Positions 48,644 through 57,840 of a stretch of 64,000 bases of DNA are shown piece after piece (position 1 is the stretch's first letter; each line of letters opens with the position of its first letter). The translations under genes and the position numbers were made by a program. The notes beneath the pieces are model-generated. The model made no database searches. It was not told the origin of the DNA and saw only the letters and a list, made by a program, of their open reading frames with translations. This stretch comes from Agrobacterium larrymoorei (GTDB lineage Bacteria; Pseudomonadota; Alphaproteobacteria; Rhizobiales; Rhizobiaceae), in the NCBI RefSeq assembly GCF_030819275.1, contig NZ_JAUTBL010000002.1:250501-314500 (forward strand), given 5' to 3'.

Positions 48644-49291
48644 TCAGGGCTGCGGGTAGCCAACTGTTTTCAGGATTTCAGCGCGCAGTTCATCGAGACC
48701 AGCCGATTTTTCCGATGACGTTGCCAGAACTTCCGGGTAGGCGGCTGGCCGCTTGCGGATCTTTTCCAGTGTTTCACTGATGAGGCGAGGAACGGCGGGT
48801 TCCTTGATCTTGTCGGTCTTCGTCAAAACGATCTGATAGGAGACCGCCGCCTTGTCGAGAAGGCTCAAGACGTCCTCGTCATTCTTTTTGATACCATGGC
48901 GGGAATCGATCAGCACATAGACGCGCTTCAGTGTTGCCCGGCCACGCAAATAATCGAAGACGAGCTTGGTCCAGTTATCGACCTGATCCTTGGGCGCCTG
49001 TGCGTAGCCATAGCCCGGCATGTCGACCAGCGCCATCGGAGGCAGATCGTCTCCAGCGCCGGAATAGCCCTCTGGCACGAAGTAGTTGAGTTCCTGTGTG
49101 CGGCCAGGCGTGTTCGATGTGCGGGCCAGTCCCTTGTGACCGACAAGCGCATTGATCAGCGAAGACTTGCCGACATTCGAACGCCCGGCGAAAGCGATTT
49201 CTGCCGGGCCTTCGGGAGGAAGGAACTTCATGGCCGGAACGCCGCGGATGAAAATCCACGGCCTTCCGAAGAGGGGCTTGTCAGCCGTCAT
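48644..49291 (-). CDS. engB: Ribosome biogenesis GTPase EngB (YsxC/YihA)
   Basis: Small TRAFAC GTPase required for assembly of the large ribosomal subunit. G1 [15 protein letters not shown]3 DMPGYGYA and G4 TKTDK are present. 215 aa. ATG overlaps the yidC stop (ATGA), so it is co-translated with yidC at the end of rpmH-rnpA-yidC-engB. Confidence 0.96.
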   Translation of the reverse strand: MTADKPLFGRPWIFIRGVPAMKFLPPEGPAEIAFAGRSNVGKSSLINALVGHKGLARTSNTPGRTQELNYFVPEGYSGAGDDLPPMALVDMPGYGYAQAPKDQVDNWTKLVFDYLRGRATLKRVYVLIDSRHGIKKNDEDVLSLLDKAAVSYQIVLTKTDKIKEPAVPRLISETLEKIRKRPAAYPEVLATSSEKSAGLDELRAEILKTVGYPQP

Positions 49292-51105
49292 TTGGATTGC
49301 ACCGGCTTTCGTTTGAACAACCCTTTGATATTGTCAAAGAGTTCGATCTTGGCACCGTGGCGCTTCATGATCACGGCCTGCTGCGAGATCGACAGGGTGT
49401 TGTTCCATGCCCAGTAGATCACGAGACCGGCCGGGAAAGACGCGAGCATGAAGGTGAAGATCAGCGGCATCCAGGTGAAGATCATCGCCTGGGTCGGATC
49501 GGGCGGCGTCGGGTTCATGCGCATCTGCAGGAACATGGTGATGCCCATGATGATAGGCCAGACGCCGATCATCAGGAAGTGCGGCACGTCATAGGGCAGA
49601 AGACCAAACAGGTTGAAGAGCGAGGTCGGATCTGGCGCAGACAGGTCGTGGATCCAGCCGAAGAAAGGCGCGTGACGCATTTCGATGGTGACGTAGATGA
49701 CCTTGTAGAGGGCGAAGAAGACCGGGATCTGCAGAAGCATCGGCCAGCAGCCGGCAATCGGATTGATCTTCTCTTCCTTGTAGAGCTGCATCATCGCCTG
49801 CTGCATGCCCATACGGTCGTCGCCGAACTTGGCTTTCAGCTCTTCGATCTTTGGCTGCATACGCTTCATGTTTGCCATGGAGGCATACTGCTTGCTGGCA
49901 AGCGGGAAGAACAGGAGCTTGACCACGATGGTGGTGAGCAGGATCGCCACGCCGAAGTTGCCAAAGTAACGGAAGAAGAAATCCATCAGTTTGAACATCG
50001 GCTTGGTGATGAAGTAGAACCAGCCCCAGTCGATCAGGAGGTCGAACTTCGGAATGGAATACTGCTTCTCGTAGCGATCGACCAGCGGCACTTCTTTCGC
50101 GCCGGCAAAGATCATGTTCTTCAGCTCGGTGGAAGCGCCCGGCGCCACCGTCAGGGCATCGCTGCGATAGTCGGCCTGATAACGCGGCTGACCATCGGTG
50201 AAGTGCGAGTAGCGGGTTTCGACAGCCTTGTCCTGCGGAGGAACGATCGCCGCCGCCCAGTACTTGTCTGTGATGCCGAGCCAGCCACCGGTTGCCTTCG
50301 GCAGGACATAGGGCTGTTCCTCGACCTTCTTATAGGTCTCTTCCGTCAGGCTGCCATCAGCACCGGCAACGCCCAGGAAGCCTTCGTGGATAACGAAGAC
50401 GGGCGGGGTGACCGGCTTGTTGTTGCGGGTGATACGGCCATAGGCGGAAAGTGTGATTGCTTCCTGACCGGGGTTCTCGATCTTGTCGGTGACGGTGATC
50501 ATATAGTGATCGTCGATCGAGATGGTGCGGTTGAAGACCACGCCCTTTTCGTTGGTGTAGGAAAGCGTGACCGGCGTCGTCTCGGTCAGCTTCGCACCGG
50601 CTGGCGCGGTCCAGACCGTGGTCGGGCCAGGCACGGAGCCAACGCCCTCATTGCCGATATAGCCGAGTTCGGTGAAGTAGCCGTCATGCGTCTCGGCGGG
50701 CGAGAGGAGCGTGATGATCGGGCTCGAGTTATCCACCGTCTCATGGTAGTCCTTCAGACGAACGTCATCGAGACGCGCACCCGTCAGATTGATGGAGCCG
50801 GCAATGGCGTTGGTGTCGATTTCGACGCGCGGCGTCTTCGCCAGCGCTTCGGCGCGCGTAATGGTCGTGGCCTGCTGGCTGGCGGTGCCGGGGAGAGTGC
50901 CGTTCGACGTTGTCGCCGGGGCGGACGAGCCGTCGGCGGGTGCCGTCGTGGTCTGTGTCTGTTGCGTGGCCTGCTGCGCCTGGCGTGCCTCTTCGGCGCG
51001 GCGCTGCTGCTCGATACGCGGGTTCATGTAGAGAAACTGCCAGGCAAGTACGATGACAACCGAAAGGGCGATCGCGATAAAGTAATTGCGGTTTTTTTCC
51101 ATCAT
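49288..51105 (-). CDS. yidC: Membrane protein insertase YidC
   Basis: Inner-membrane insertase and chaperone. An N-terminal anchor (residues about 7-27) precedes a Gln/Thr/Ala-rich linker (30-80), the large periplasmic beta domain, then the conserved five-helix core ending in a basic tail (FKRKPVQSK). Core motifs include [20 protein letters not shown] with its conserved Lys region, and [14 protein letters not shown]. 605 aa, normal. Overlaps both rnpA and engB by ATGA. Confidence 0.97.
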   Translation of the reverse strand: MMEKNRNYFIAIALSVVIVLAWQFLYMNPRIEQQRRAEEARQAQQATQQTQTTTAPADGSSAPATTSNGTLPGTASQQATTITRAEALAKTPRVEIDTNAIAGSINLTGARLDDVRLKDYHETVDNSSPIITLLSPAETHDGYFTELGYIGNEGVGSVPGPTTVWTAPAGAKLTETTPVTLSYTNEKGVVFNRTISIDDHYMITVTDKIENPGQEAITLSAYGRITRNNKPVTPPVFVIHEGFLGVAGADGSLTEETYKKVEEQPYVLPKATGGWLGITDKYWAAAIVPPQDKAVETRYSHFTDGQPRYQADYRSDALTVAPGASTELKNMIFAGAKEVPLVDRYEKQYSIPKFDLLIDWGWFYFITKPMFKLMDFFFRYFGNFGVAILLTTIVVKLLFFPLASKQYASMANMKRMQPKIEELKAKFGDDRMGMQQAMMQLYKEEKINPIAGCWPMLLQIPVFFALYKVIYVTIEMRHAPFFGWIHDLSAPDPTSLFNLFGLLPYDVPHFLMIGVWPIIMGITMFLQMRMNPTPPDPTQAMIFTWMPLIFTFMLASFPAGLVIYWAWNNTLSISQQAVIMKRHGAKIELFDNIKGLFKRKPVQSK

Positions 51106-51485
51106 TCTTTCCTGGAGCGGGTCTCCCGGGAGCGTCCGTTTTTCGCGCGTCCCTCGATCCGCTCTATGAGCAAGTTTTCCAGTACGGCGAAGTCGGTATT
51201 CAATGCGTCCCTTCGGGCGACAATCACATAGTCATGCCCGGGTTTCATTGCAAACCCGGCAGAAAGCCTGACGGCTTCCCTGAGGCGGCGACGCATACGG
51301 TTGCGTTCCACCGCGTTTCCCTGGCGCTTCGTTACGGTAAAACCGACCCTGGGTTCGGTTTCAGGAGCCTGCCGATCCAGGACCTCCAGAAGAAAAGCGC
51401 TTCCACGCCTCTTTTCGCCCGCCTGAACGGCAAGGAAATCCGGCCGGTTTTTCAACCGACCGGGCATTTTCTTCTTATCTGTCAT
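51102..51485 (-). CDS. rnpA: Ribonuclease P protein component
   Basis: Basic protein subunit of RNase P that matures tRNA 5' ends. The RNR-type motif is in [20 protein letters not shown], preceded by GFTVTK. 127 aa. The start is at 51485, 31 bases after rpmH. The stop overlaps the yidC start. Confidence 0.95.
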   Translation of the reverse strand: MTDKKKMPGRLKNRPDFLAVQAGEKRRGSAFLLEVLDRQAPETEPRVGFTVTKRQGNAVERNRMRRRLREAVRLSAGFAMKPGHDYVIVARRDALNTDFAVLENLLIERIEGRAKNGRSRETRSRKE

Positions 51486-51516
51486 CTGCCGCGACTTTCA
51501 TCGGGCAACCACTTGA

Positions 51517-51654
51517 TTAAGCGGACAGACGTGCGCGACCGCGAGCGCGGCGAGCTGCAAGAACCTTGCGGCCGCCAGCTGTAGCCATGCGAGCACGGAA
51601 ACCATGACGGCGCTTGCGAACAAGCTTGGACGGTTGGAAAGTACGCTTCGACAT
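51517..51654 (-). CDS. rpmH: 50S ribosomal protein L34
   Basis: 45-residue highly basic ribosomal protein beginning [20 protein letters not shown] and ending [10 protein letters not shown], which is L34. The frame was read directly from the reverse complement. It is first in the rpmH-rnpA-yidC-engB unit, and a strong sigma-70 promoter lies 113 bases upstream. Confidence 0.97.
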   Translation of the reverse strand: MSKRTFQPSKLVRKRRHGFRARMATAGGRKVLAARRARGRARLSA

Positions 51655-52019
51655 TTATTTAATACCGCGGGGTGCGGCCCTTCTTGACTTTGCCCTTATG
51701 GGCAAGAGCGTTTCGACTGATGCCCGGAAAGCCATCATAGACTGCAAAATGCCCGGACGTGCGGGCTTATAAGGGCTTATGGCCCGCAAAGTCAATTGGT
51801 GAACCGCATCACGCGCTCACAGCGCACGAACCGAAGGGCGCGGCTTTTCACAGCACGGTTGATCCTGCTCCCATGGGTTAGCTTTTCATTATTCTTGCAC
51901 ATAAGTGAAATCTGAAATTGTTTTTTAATTGGCCTTTAATAACGTTCTTGTGACCAGGCAGCCGGGGGGGGCTTTGCGCTCTTGGCTAGGGGGATCTGGG
52001 ACACCGGGGGGAATTCGCA
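51655..52019. other. Divergent intergenic region between rpmH and the chemoreceptor gene
   Basis: No gene seen. It holds the rpmH promoter (51767-51795) and, close to the chemoreceptor, four G-tracts at 51964-51971, 51989-51993, 51998-52000 and 52006-52011. No DnaA-box cluster was noticed, so this is not a replication origin. Confidence 0.5.
51767..51795 (-). promoter_or_regulatory. Sigma-70 promoter of rpmH
   Basis: TTGACT (51795-51790) and TTATAA (51772-51767) on the minus strand are separated by 17 bases, about 115 bases before rpmH. This is the best housekeeping promoter match in the window. Confidence 0.7.
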
Positions 52020-54029
52020 GTGAAAATTCGGAGCAAGATCAATCTTCTCGTTGGCTTTTTGAGCCTTGTCGCCTGTAGTATCGGCGGTCTTTCGATTTAC
52101 GCCATCAACAAATATCAGACCCATGCGATCGCTCTGGATGCCGTTGCAGATCGTGCCCGCTTTGGCGAGACCCTCAACCGGCTGGTGACTGCGGTCGTCA
52201 TGGAATCCCGTGGCGTATACGCGGCCAAGGACGTGGCGGCAGCTGCGAAGTTCGCCGATGGCATCATCACGAATCTGGACGCGATGGCGGCACTTTTAAA
52301 AGAGTGGAAGCCGCGTGTCCCGGCGTATCAGGCTGCTGCCTTCGACAATATCGAGAAACGCTTTGCCGAGTTTCGCGCCTTTCGCACAGAGACGGCCCGT
52401 CTTGGCCGCGAAGTCGGTCCTCAGGAAGCCAGCATCCAGGGCAACAACGAAGCCAACCGGGAAAACCGCAAGGCCTATCAAGGCGAAATCGACGCGGTGG
52501 TGAAGGGCGACCTTAAGGATCTCGACGCGATCAAGGCAGAGATTGAAGGCTTCGGCCATGTCATCTTTCTGGTTGTCGCTCTCGTCACTATCACTGGCGT
52601 CGGTGCTGGAGCCATCATCGGGCTTTATGTCGGATCCAGGCAGCTGAGTGCACCGATCCTGAAGGTGTCGGAGGTGATGAAGTCTGTCGCCGACGGTCAT
52701 CTCGAAGCCCAGCTTCCTTATCTCGACCGTAAGGACGAGATTGGCGAAATGGCTTCGGCCGTCGAAGTCTTCAAACGCAATGGTTTGGATATGCGCCGCA
52801 TGAATGCGCAGGAGACCGTCATGCGCGCCAAGAGCGACGATCTGCAGGCGGGCATGGCGGATGTGGTTGGCGCTGCGGCACAAGGCGATTTCAGCCGCCG
52901 CATCACCAAGGATTACGGCGACGACAACCTCAACCGTTTCGCAAAGACGATCAACGATCTTCTCGGCAGCGTCGATAGCGGCGTCTCCGAGGCAGGCCGC
53001 GTGATGGCCGACCTTGCGAAGGGCGATCTGACACGCGCCATGAACGGCGAATTCCATGGTGTGTTCGCTGAGCTTCAGGCCAACATCAACGACACGATGT
53101 CGAAGCTGAAAGCGACTATGGCGGAGGTGCGCGACAGCACCGGCGGCATCAATGACAATGCCAATGAGCTGCGCTCAGCGGCTGACGATCTGTCAAAGCG
53201 TACGGAGCAGCAGGCGGCAGCATTGGAGGAGACCTCCGCGGCACTGGACGAAATCACCGCCGTTGTGAAAAACTCTACCGCACGCGCTCAGGAAGCGAGC
53301 GCCATGGTGTCCGAAACGAAAGAGAAGACGGCCCATTCCGCGAAAGTGGTTCGCGATGCAGTCAGCGCTATGGGCCGGATCGAGCAGGCATCGCGTGAAA
53401 TCAGCCAGATCATCAACGTCATCGATGAGATCGCATTCCAGACGAACCTTCTGGCTTTGAACGCAGGCGTTGAGGCCGCGCGTGCAGGTGAAGCGGGCAA
53501 GGGCTTCGCAGTCGTTGCGCAAGAGGTACGCGAACTCGCGCAGCGTTCGGCCAATGCCGCAAAGGACATCAAGGCGCTCATCACCAAATCTGGAGAGGAG
53601 GTCGGCAGTGGCGTGACGCTCGTTCGCCAGACGGGTGCGGCACTCGAAGACATCGAGACGCGCATCTTGAGCATCAACGACCATATTCACTCCATTGCCA
53701 CAGCAGCACAGGAGCAGGCGACAGGTCTTCAGGAAGTCAACACGGCCATCAACCAGATGGATCAGGTGACCCAGCGGAATGCCGCCATGGTGGAGGAAAC
53801 CTCTGCTGCAACTCATAAGCTCAGCGGCGAAGCGGCAACGCTGGTCTCGCTGGTCGGCCGCTTCCGCCTTGGGAACGAGACTTCGCAGGCTCAAAGATTT
53901 GCGGCTCCAGCCCGATCGTCCTCTACGCCAGTGGCCTCTCCGGCGCGCAGAATGATGGGCACGGTGGCACGCGCTTTCAGCAGCTCCGCCGCAGTTGCAC
54001 CGAGCAAGGACGAGTGGCAGGAGTTCTGA
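52020..54029 (+). CDS. Methyl-accepting chemotaxis protein
   Basis: Transmembrane chemoreceptor of 669 aa. TM1 about 8-29, periplasmic helical sensor 30-182, TM2 about 184-208, HAMP about 209-262, a second HAMP-like segment near 300-353, then the signalling domain with the hairpin tip EIAFQTNLLALNAGVEAARA. The C terminus ends EWQEF, an xWxxF pentapeptide of the kind that tethers CheR/CheB. Ligand unknown. The start is GTG 52020 behind a G-rich leader without a clear AGGAGG. Single gene, ended by a terminator. Confidence 0.95.
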   Translation: MKIRSKINLLVGFLSLVACSIGGLSIYAINKYQTHAIALDAVADRARFGETLNRLVTAVVMESRGVYAAKDVAAAAKFADGIITNLDAMAALLKEWKPRVPAYQAAAFDNIEKRFAEFRAFRTETARLGREVGPQEASIQGNNEANRENRKAYQGEIDAVVKGDLKDLDAIKAEIEGFGHVIFLVVALVTITGVGAGAIIGLYVGSRQLSAPILKVSEVMKSVADGHLEAQLPYLDRKDEIGEMASAVEVFKRNGLDMRRMNAQETVMRAKSDDLQAGMADVVGAAAQGDFSRRITKDYGDDNLNRFAKTINDLLGSVDSGVSEAGRVMADLAKGDLTRAMNGEFHGVFAELQANINDTMSKLKATMAEVRDSTGGINDNANELRSAADDLSKRTEQQAAALEETSAALDEITAVVKNSTARAQEASAMVSETKEKTAHSAKVVRDAVSAMGRIEQASREISQIINVIDEIAFQTNLLALNAGVEAARAGEAGKGFAVVAQEVRELAQRSANAAKDIKALITKSGEEVGSGVTLVRQTGAALEDIETRILSINDHIHSIATAAQEQATGLQEVNTAINQMDQVTQRNAAMVEETSAATHKLSGEAATLVSLVGRFRLGNETSQAQRFAAPARSSSTPVASPARRMMGTVARAFSSSAAVAPSKDEWQEF

Positions 54030-54054
54030 TCACATAACTTTGGCCGATACGGAG

Positions 54055-54077
54055 CGCCGCCGTTCAGGCGGCGTTTT
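54055..54077 (+). terminator. Intrinsic terminator after the chemoreceptor gene
   Basis: Stem CGCCGCC / GGCGGCG, loop GTTCA, then TTTT. It starts 26 bases after the stop. Confidence 0.85.
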
Positions 54078-54226
54078 CCGTTAGCCCATCGAATTGTGTA
54101 TCGGTCTCGCATCCGTTTGAAATTTCGCGTCGAATCTTTATGATATCCTCAAATGACGCTGTTTGCCGAATTGGACGCCGCCAAGGCTTCTGACCGCTGG
54201 CCGGCAGACCAACAGGAAAAGCCCTG

Positions 54227-55720
54227 GTGTTTTCAGCACTCAGAAACCGGATGAATGGCGAGCGGGAGGATGAGGCCACGAGCCGCCCCCTGCGCGAGAT
54301 GCCTGGCCTGACCCAAGGCCTGTCCGGACGCCTGCTTCTGTTGACCATCATTTTCGTCATGATCGCCGAAATTCTGATCTTCGTGCCGTCCGTTGCCAAC
54401 ATGCGCCTGGCATGGCTGCGTGACAGGTTGAACACCGCCGCTGCTGCGGGCGTGGTGATCGACGGTCTTCAGACGGAGCTTCCCCGAAGCGTCCAGAACG
54501 ACACGCTGCTGGCGACCGGCGCAAAGCTCATTGCACTGAAGAAGGATGGCACATCCACTCTTCTCGCCGCCACCGAGGTGCCGCCGAGTGTCGATGATCA
54601 ATACGACCTGTCGGACGTCTCGCAGCTGCAGGCGGTGCGCGATGCCTTTTCAGTGCTGCTCTTCGGCCAGAACCGCGTCATCCGTGTCTTCGACGTGATC
54701 GGCGACAGCAACATGATCATCGAAATCGTGATGAGCGAGAATAAGCTGCGCGCCGCGATGATCGCCTATGCCGGCAACGTGTTGATGATTTCGGTGGCGC
54801 TGTCCCTGATCACCGCCAGCCTGATTTTCGTCTCCATCAACCGCATCCTGATCCGTCCGATCCGGCGCTTGACCGTTGGCATGCAGACCTTCTCGGAGCG
54901 ACCAGACGATCCTGCAAGCCTGTTCAAGCCGGAAGAGGGTACGGATGAGCTGGCAGTTGCCGGACGACACCTCGCTGACATGCAGGTGCAATTGCAAAAG
55001 ACGCTGCGACAGCAGAAGAACCTCGCCGATCTGGGTCTCGCCGTCTCCAAGATCAACCACGACATGCGCAACATCCTGGCGTCCGCCCAGCTCATGTCGG
55101 ATAGGCTGGTGGATGTCGAAGATCCCATGGTCCGCAGCTTCGCGCCAAAGCTTCTGAGAACCATCGACCGCGCCGTCGGTTACACGAGCGAAGTGCTCGC
55201 CTATGGACAGGCAACCGAAGGCGCGCCAAAACGCCGCCTGATCGAGCTTGCTGAAGTGGTTCAGGACGTGAAGGACATCCTCGCCATCGAACCGGAGAGC
55301 GGGATCGAGTTCGTCGACACCATTCCGGAAGGTCTGAAGATCGATGCCGACAGCGAGCAACTGTTTCGGGTTCTCTACAACCTCTGTAAAAACAGCGTGC
55401 AGGCGCTGCAACAGGCCAATGGGTCCGACTACCCAGCAAAGCGCCTGACGATTGCCGCCCAGCGCAACGATGCCGCCGTCAGCATCGTCATCGACGACAA
55501 CGGTCCCGGCATGCCGCAGAAGGCCCGCGAAAACCTGTTCTCGGCCTTCCGCGGCTCCGCACGCTCTGGCGGAACCGGCCTCGGCCTCGCCATCGCCCGC
55601 GAGCTTGTGCTGTCCCACCGCGGAACGATTGCCCTTGTCGAAAAGGCCGATCGTGGCACGCAATTCCGCATCGAAATCCCCGACCGCCCCCAGCCCGGAT
55701 CGACGGCCGCCACAAGCTAG
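54227..55720 (+). CDS. Orphan sensor histidine kinase
   Basis: 497 aa with two membrane segments (about 36-56 and 176-198) around a periplasmic sensor of about 120 residues, a HAMP-like linker (RILIRPIRRLTVGMQTF), the phospho-acceptor H box SKINHDMRNILASA and a HATPase domain (N box NLCKNSVQAL, G1 DDNGPGMP, G2 GGTGLGLAIARELV). No response regulator is adjacent, so the partner is unknown. GTG 54227 with AGGAAAA upstream is the likely start; ATG 54251 is possible. Confidence 0.9.
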   Translation: MFSALRNRMNGEREDEATSRPLREMPGLTQGLSGRLLLLTIIFVMIAEILIFVPSVANMRLAWLRDRLNTAAAAGVVIDGLQTELPRSVQNDTLLATGAKLIALKKDGTSTLLAATEVPPSVDDQYDLSDVSQLQAVRDAFSVLLFGQNRVIRVFDVIGDSNMIIEIVMSENKLRAAMIAYAGNVLMISVALSLITASLIFVSINRILIRPIRRLTVGMQTFSERPDDPASLFKPEEGTDELAVAGRHLADMQVQLQKTLRQQKNLADLGLAVSKINHDMRNILASAQLMSDRLVDVEDPMVRSFAPKLLRTIDRAVGYTSEVLAYGQATEGAPKRRLIELAEVVQDVKDILAIEPESGIEFVDTIPEGLKIDADSEQLFRVLYNLCKNSVQALQQANGSDYPAKRLTIAAQRNDAAVSIVIDDNGPGMPQKARENLFSAFRGSARSGGTGLGLAIARELVLSHRGTIALVEKADRGTQFRIEIPDRPQPGSTAATS

Positions 55721-55874
55721 TTTTACTGCCGATCCTGCTGCCCCGACGCCGCCAATACGCCATCCCTTTTCCATCGCGATTTTGACGCTCAAATAGGTCT
55801 TGCCGAAAAATCATTTATTTTCAACTGCTTGTAAAATTCATTGCAGGAAAATGACGATTTGAAAACAAAATCGC

Positions 55875-55902
55875 TTGCATTCGAAGGTGGGACGTTTTAG
55901 AG
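55875..55902 (+). promoter_or_regulatory. Candidate tRNA-Arg promoter
   Basis: TTGCAT (55875-55880) and TTAGAG (55897-55902) with a 16-base spacer lie 34 bases before the tRNA. Position and consensus only. Confidence 0.4.
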
Positions 55903-55936
55903 GATCGCCACGCCAGCAGAACAGCTTCTGCGGCAC

Positions 55937-56013
55937 GCACCCGTAGCTCAGCTGGATAGAGCACCAGACTACGAATCTGGGGGTCAGGAGTTCGAATCTC
56001 TTCGGGTGCGCCA
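55937..56013 (+). tRNA. tRNA-Arg (anticodon ACG)
   Basis: 77-base cloverleaf with CCA encoded. The acceptor stem GCACCCG / CGGGTGC, the anticodon stem CCAGA / TCTGG around CTACGAA (anticodon ACG) and the T arm AGGAG-TTCGAAT-CTCTT all fit. Wobble adenosine would be deaminated to inosine to read CGU, CGC and CGA. Confidence 0.97.
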
Positions 56014-56502
56014 TTTCCTCTTCTTTAATGAGTACACGTTTTGTTTCGCATCATTGTTGCGAGGGTGCGTGTTTATGCCTTGTAGGTCGTCCTCCTGTTC
56101 ATCGAGTATGTTATGCGCTCGATTTCGATCGGGAATGGTGATCGAGGATTTCTCTGGTGACGTCGGCATATGGCCTTCGATTTTCTTCCTTAGCCAGATT
56201 GCCACCGGCAGATAGCTTCTGGAAACCGACAAGTCGTGGCAAAGCTAGAATGATGGGACGCAATGATTTGCGTGACTCTTCACTCGGTAGGGATATTGAA
56301 ACCACCTGACGCGGGCGCTGGATAACGCAGTGCTTGAGGTATGTGTGCTTAAAATCTGGCCTATTTTGGGATCGTGTGATAGCGGTTTCAGTCTTTATCC
56401 TTTAACTAGATTGAGTGCCGCTTGTTACCTCAAGTAACGCCGTAAGCTTCGCACCATACAAACTTGTCATCTACTTCTTGAGAATTGATCAGAAGCCTGC
56501 TT
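56014..56502. other. Gene-free stretch downstream of tRNA-Arg
   Basis: About 490 bases with visibly lower G+C than its surroundings and no convincing gene on either strand. An 82-codon open frame on the minus strand runs into the tRNA and is not credible. Short palindrome GTTAC-CTCAA-GTAAC at 56425-56439. No repeat of the tRNA 3' end was found nearby. Confidence 0.5.
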
Positions 56503-57669
56503 ATGGCGAGCCAAGGTGCGGAACGAATGCTGACTATGCAACAAAACACGGCAACGGCGATGCCAGCTTCGCCAGTTGAGACGACTGTCGATGAAGAATG
56601 GGCATCTTGTCCAGCACTTGATGAGACTGCTTTAAGCGGCACTTTTTGGCAGCTCTTTGATGGTGATCGTCGCACTCTCGCGAACTTCCTCGTCCTAGCT
56701 CCGCAAGGTTTGCTGGGCGGTTTTGCTTCATCATCGGCGAATATGTGGGCAGTTGTGAACGGCAGGCTATGCCTCATTGGAGAGAATGGCCTTCCTTCAG
56801 TCGTGTTCGCCGCTGCGCGGATCATCGAAGGGACGATTGTCGGTTTTGCGGGGCGTGGCACGATCGACGGGCGATCAAATCTCTACGTTCTTGCAATGAC
56901 CGAACACCCGCAACATCCGCAATTCTCGTCGCCACCAAACGAGGAAAGACGTGCACTGTTCACCACCCAACCGGAAGGCGGCCCCTTACGCCCCAACCTC
57001 GTCATTGTTCCCGCTGGAGCGGGCTCTCTCCATCCGCGATGGCTCGAGGACGTAACCTCTTTGACTCGCAATTGGGACCTTTGCATTGGCTATTACGGTG
57101 TGGAGGAGCCAGCCATCGCATCGGCATTTGAATATCTCGCGCACATCCCTTCGACGAAGAAATTCAGGCTGCTCTACAATTTGCTGTATGATGGGAGCCC
57201 TCTTTGGAAGTATGAAGCCATCTGGTTACCCGACGATGATCTTGATGGCACCGGGACCGATATTAATCGCATGTTTCACATTTTCCGCCAGCACGGACTT
57301 GATCTCGCTCAGCCTGCCCTGAAAGCCGGTCCCAACTCCTTCCCGACGCACCCGATCACGGTGGCGCAGCCAGGCAGTGTTTTGAGGCACGAACCGTTCG
57401 TGGAAATCATGTGCCCGATTTTCTCGAAGAGAGCGTTGAAAATCTGCGTGGGCTCCATGAAGGATGTCATGTCGGGCTACGGTCTCGATCACCTGTGGCC
57501 ATCCTTTCTTGGAAATCCGCGCTCCCGCATGGGCATCATCGACGCGGTCTCCTTCGCCCATACACGGCCTATCGGCGCGACCTACAATGTGCAGGCGGCA
57601 GTCGATGAGCAAACAGAGCTTTTCCACGCCTATGGCTTCACCTATCGCAGGATAGCAGGCGTTTGGTGA
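56503..57669 (+). CDS. DUF707-like protein with N-terminal beta-rich module
   Basis: About 388 aa. Residues about 30-130 form a Gly/Trp-rich module (ANFLVLAPQGLLGGFASSSA, WAVVNGRLCLIGENGLP). Residues about 155-385 resemble DUF707, a glycosyltransferase-like family: NLVIVPAGAGSLHPRWL, WDLCIGYYG, IWLPDDDLDGTGTDINRMF (a DxD-like site) and FVEIMCPIFSKRAL. A role in polysaccharide modification is possible but unproven. ATG 56503, TTG 56485 and ATG 56527 are possible starts; the last has AAGGTG upstream. It stands alone behind tRNA-Arg in lower-G+C DNA, suggesting transfer. Confidence 0.6.
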   Translation: MASQGAERMLTMQQNTATAMPASPVETTVDEEWASCPALDETALSGTFWQLFDGDRRTLANFLVLAPQGLLGGFASSSANMWAVVNGRLCLIGENGLPSVVFAAARIIEGTIVGFAGRGTIDGRSNLYVLAMTEHPQHPQFSSPPNEERRALFTTQPEGGPLRPNLVIVPAGAGSLHPRWLEDVTSLTRNWDLCIGYYGVEEPAIASAFEYLAHIPSTKKFRLLYNLLYDGSPLWKYEAIWLPDDDLDGTGTDINRMFHIFRQHGLDLAQPALKAGPNSFPTHPITVAQPGSVLRHEPFVEIMCPIFSKRALKICVGSMKDVMSGYGLDHLWPSFLGNPRSRMGIIDAVSFAHTRPIGATYNVQAAVDEQTELFHAYGFTYRRIAGVW

Positions 57670-57840
57670 GGGCGATCTTCATCGCCGGTCTGCGGCTATG
57701 AAGACACAGCAACACCTAAAAGCGGCGGCTGGTAATACCTTTACCGGTCGCCAACACCCTTTCATTCTGCAATAAACAGGGCGGTTGATCGCCAATGGTT
57801 CCTGTTTTTCGGCGCCCTTGGCCTGTCCTGGAGTATCGGA

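Noticed and set aside
49297..51231. Long plus-strand open frame (644 codons) opposite yidC
   Set aside because: Rich in Arg, His, Asp and Glu as expected from the antisense of a hydrophobic protein; yidC is certain.
51655..52019. Chromosomal origin near rpmH-rnpA
   Set aside because: No dnaA or dnaN gene and no DnaA-box cluster were seen; in Rhizobiaceae the origin lies elsewhere.
55984..56232. 82-residue open frame on the minus strand overlapping tRNA-Arg
   Set aside because: It starts in non-coding DNA, runs through the tRNA and shows no protein-like composition.
55937..57669. Attachment-site duplication of the tRNA 3' end
   Set aside because: I looked for a repeat of the tRNA 3' sequence downstream and found none within the island-like stretch.
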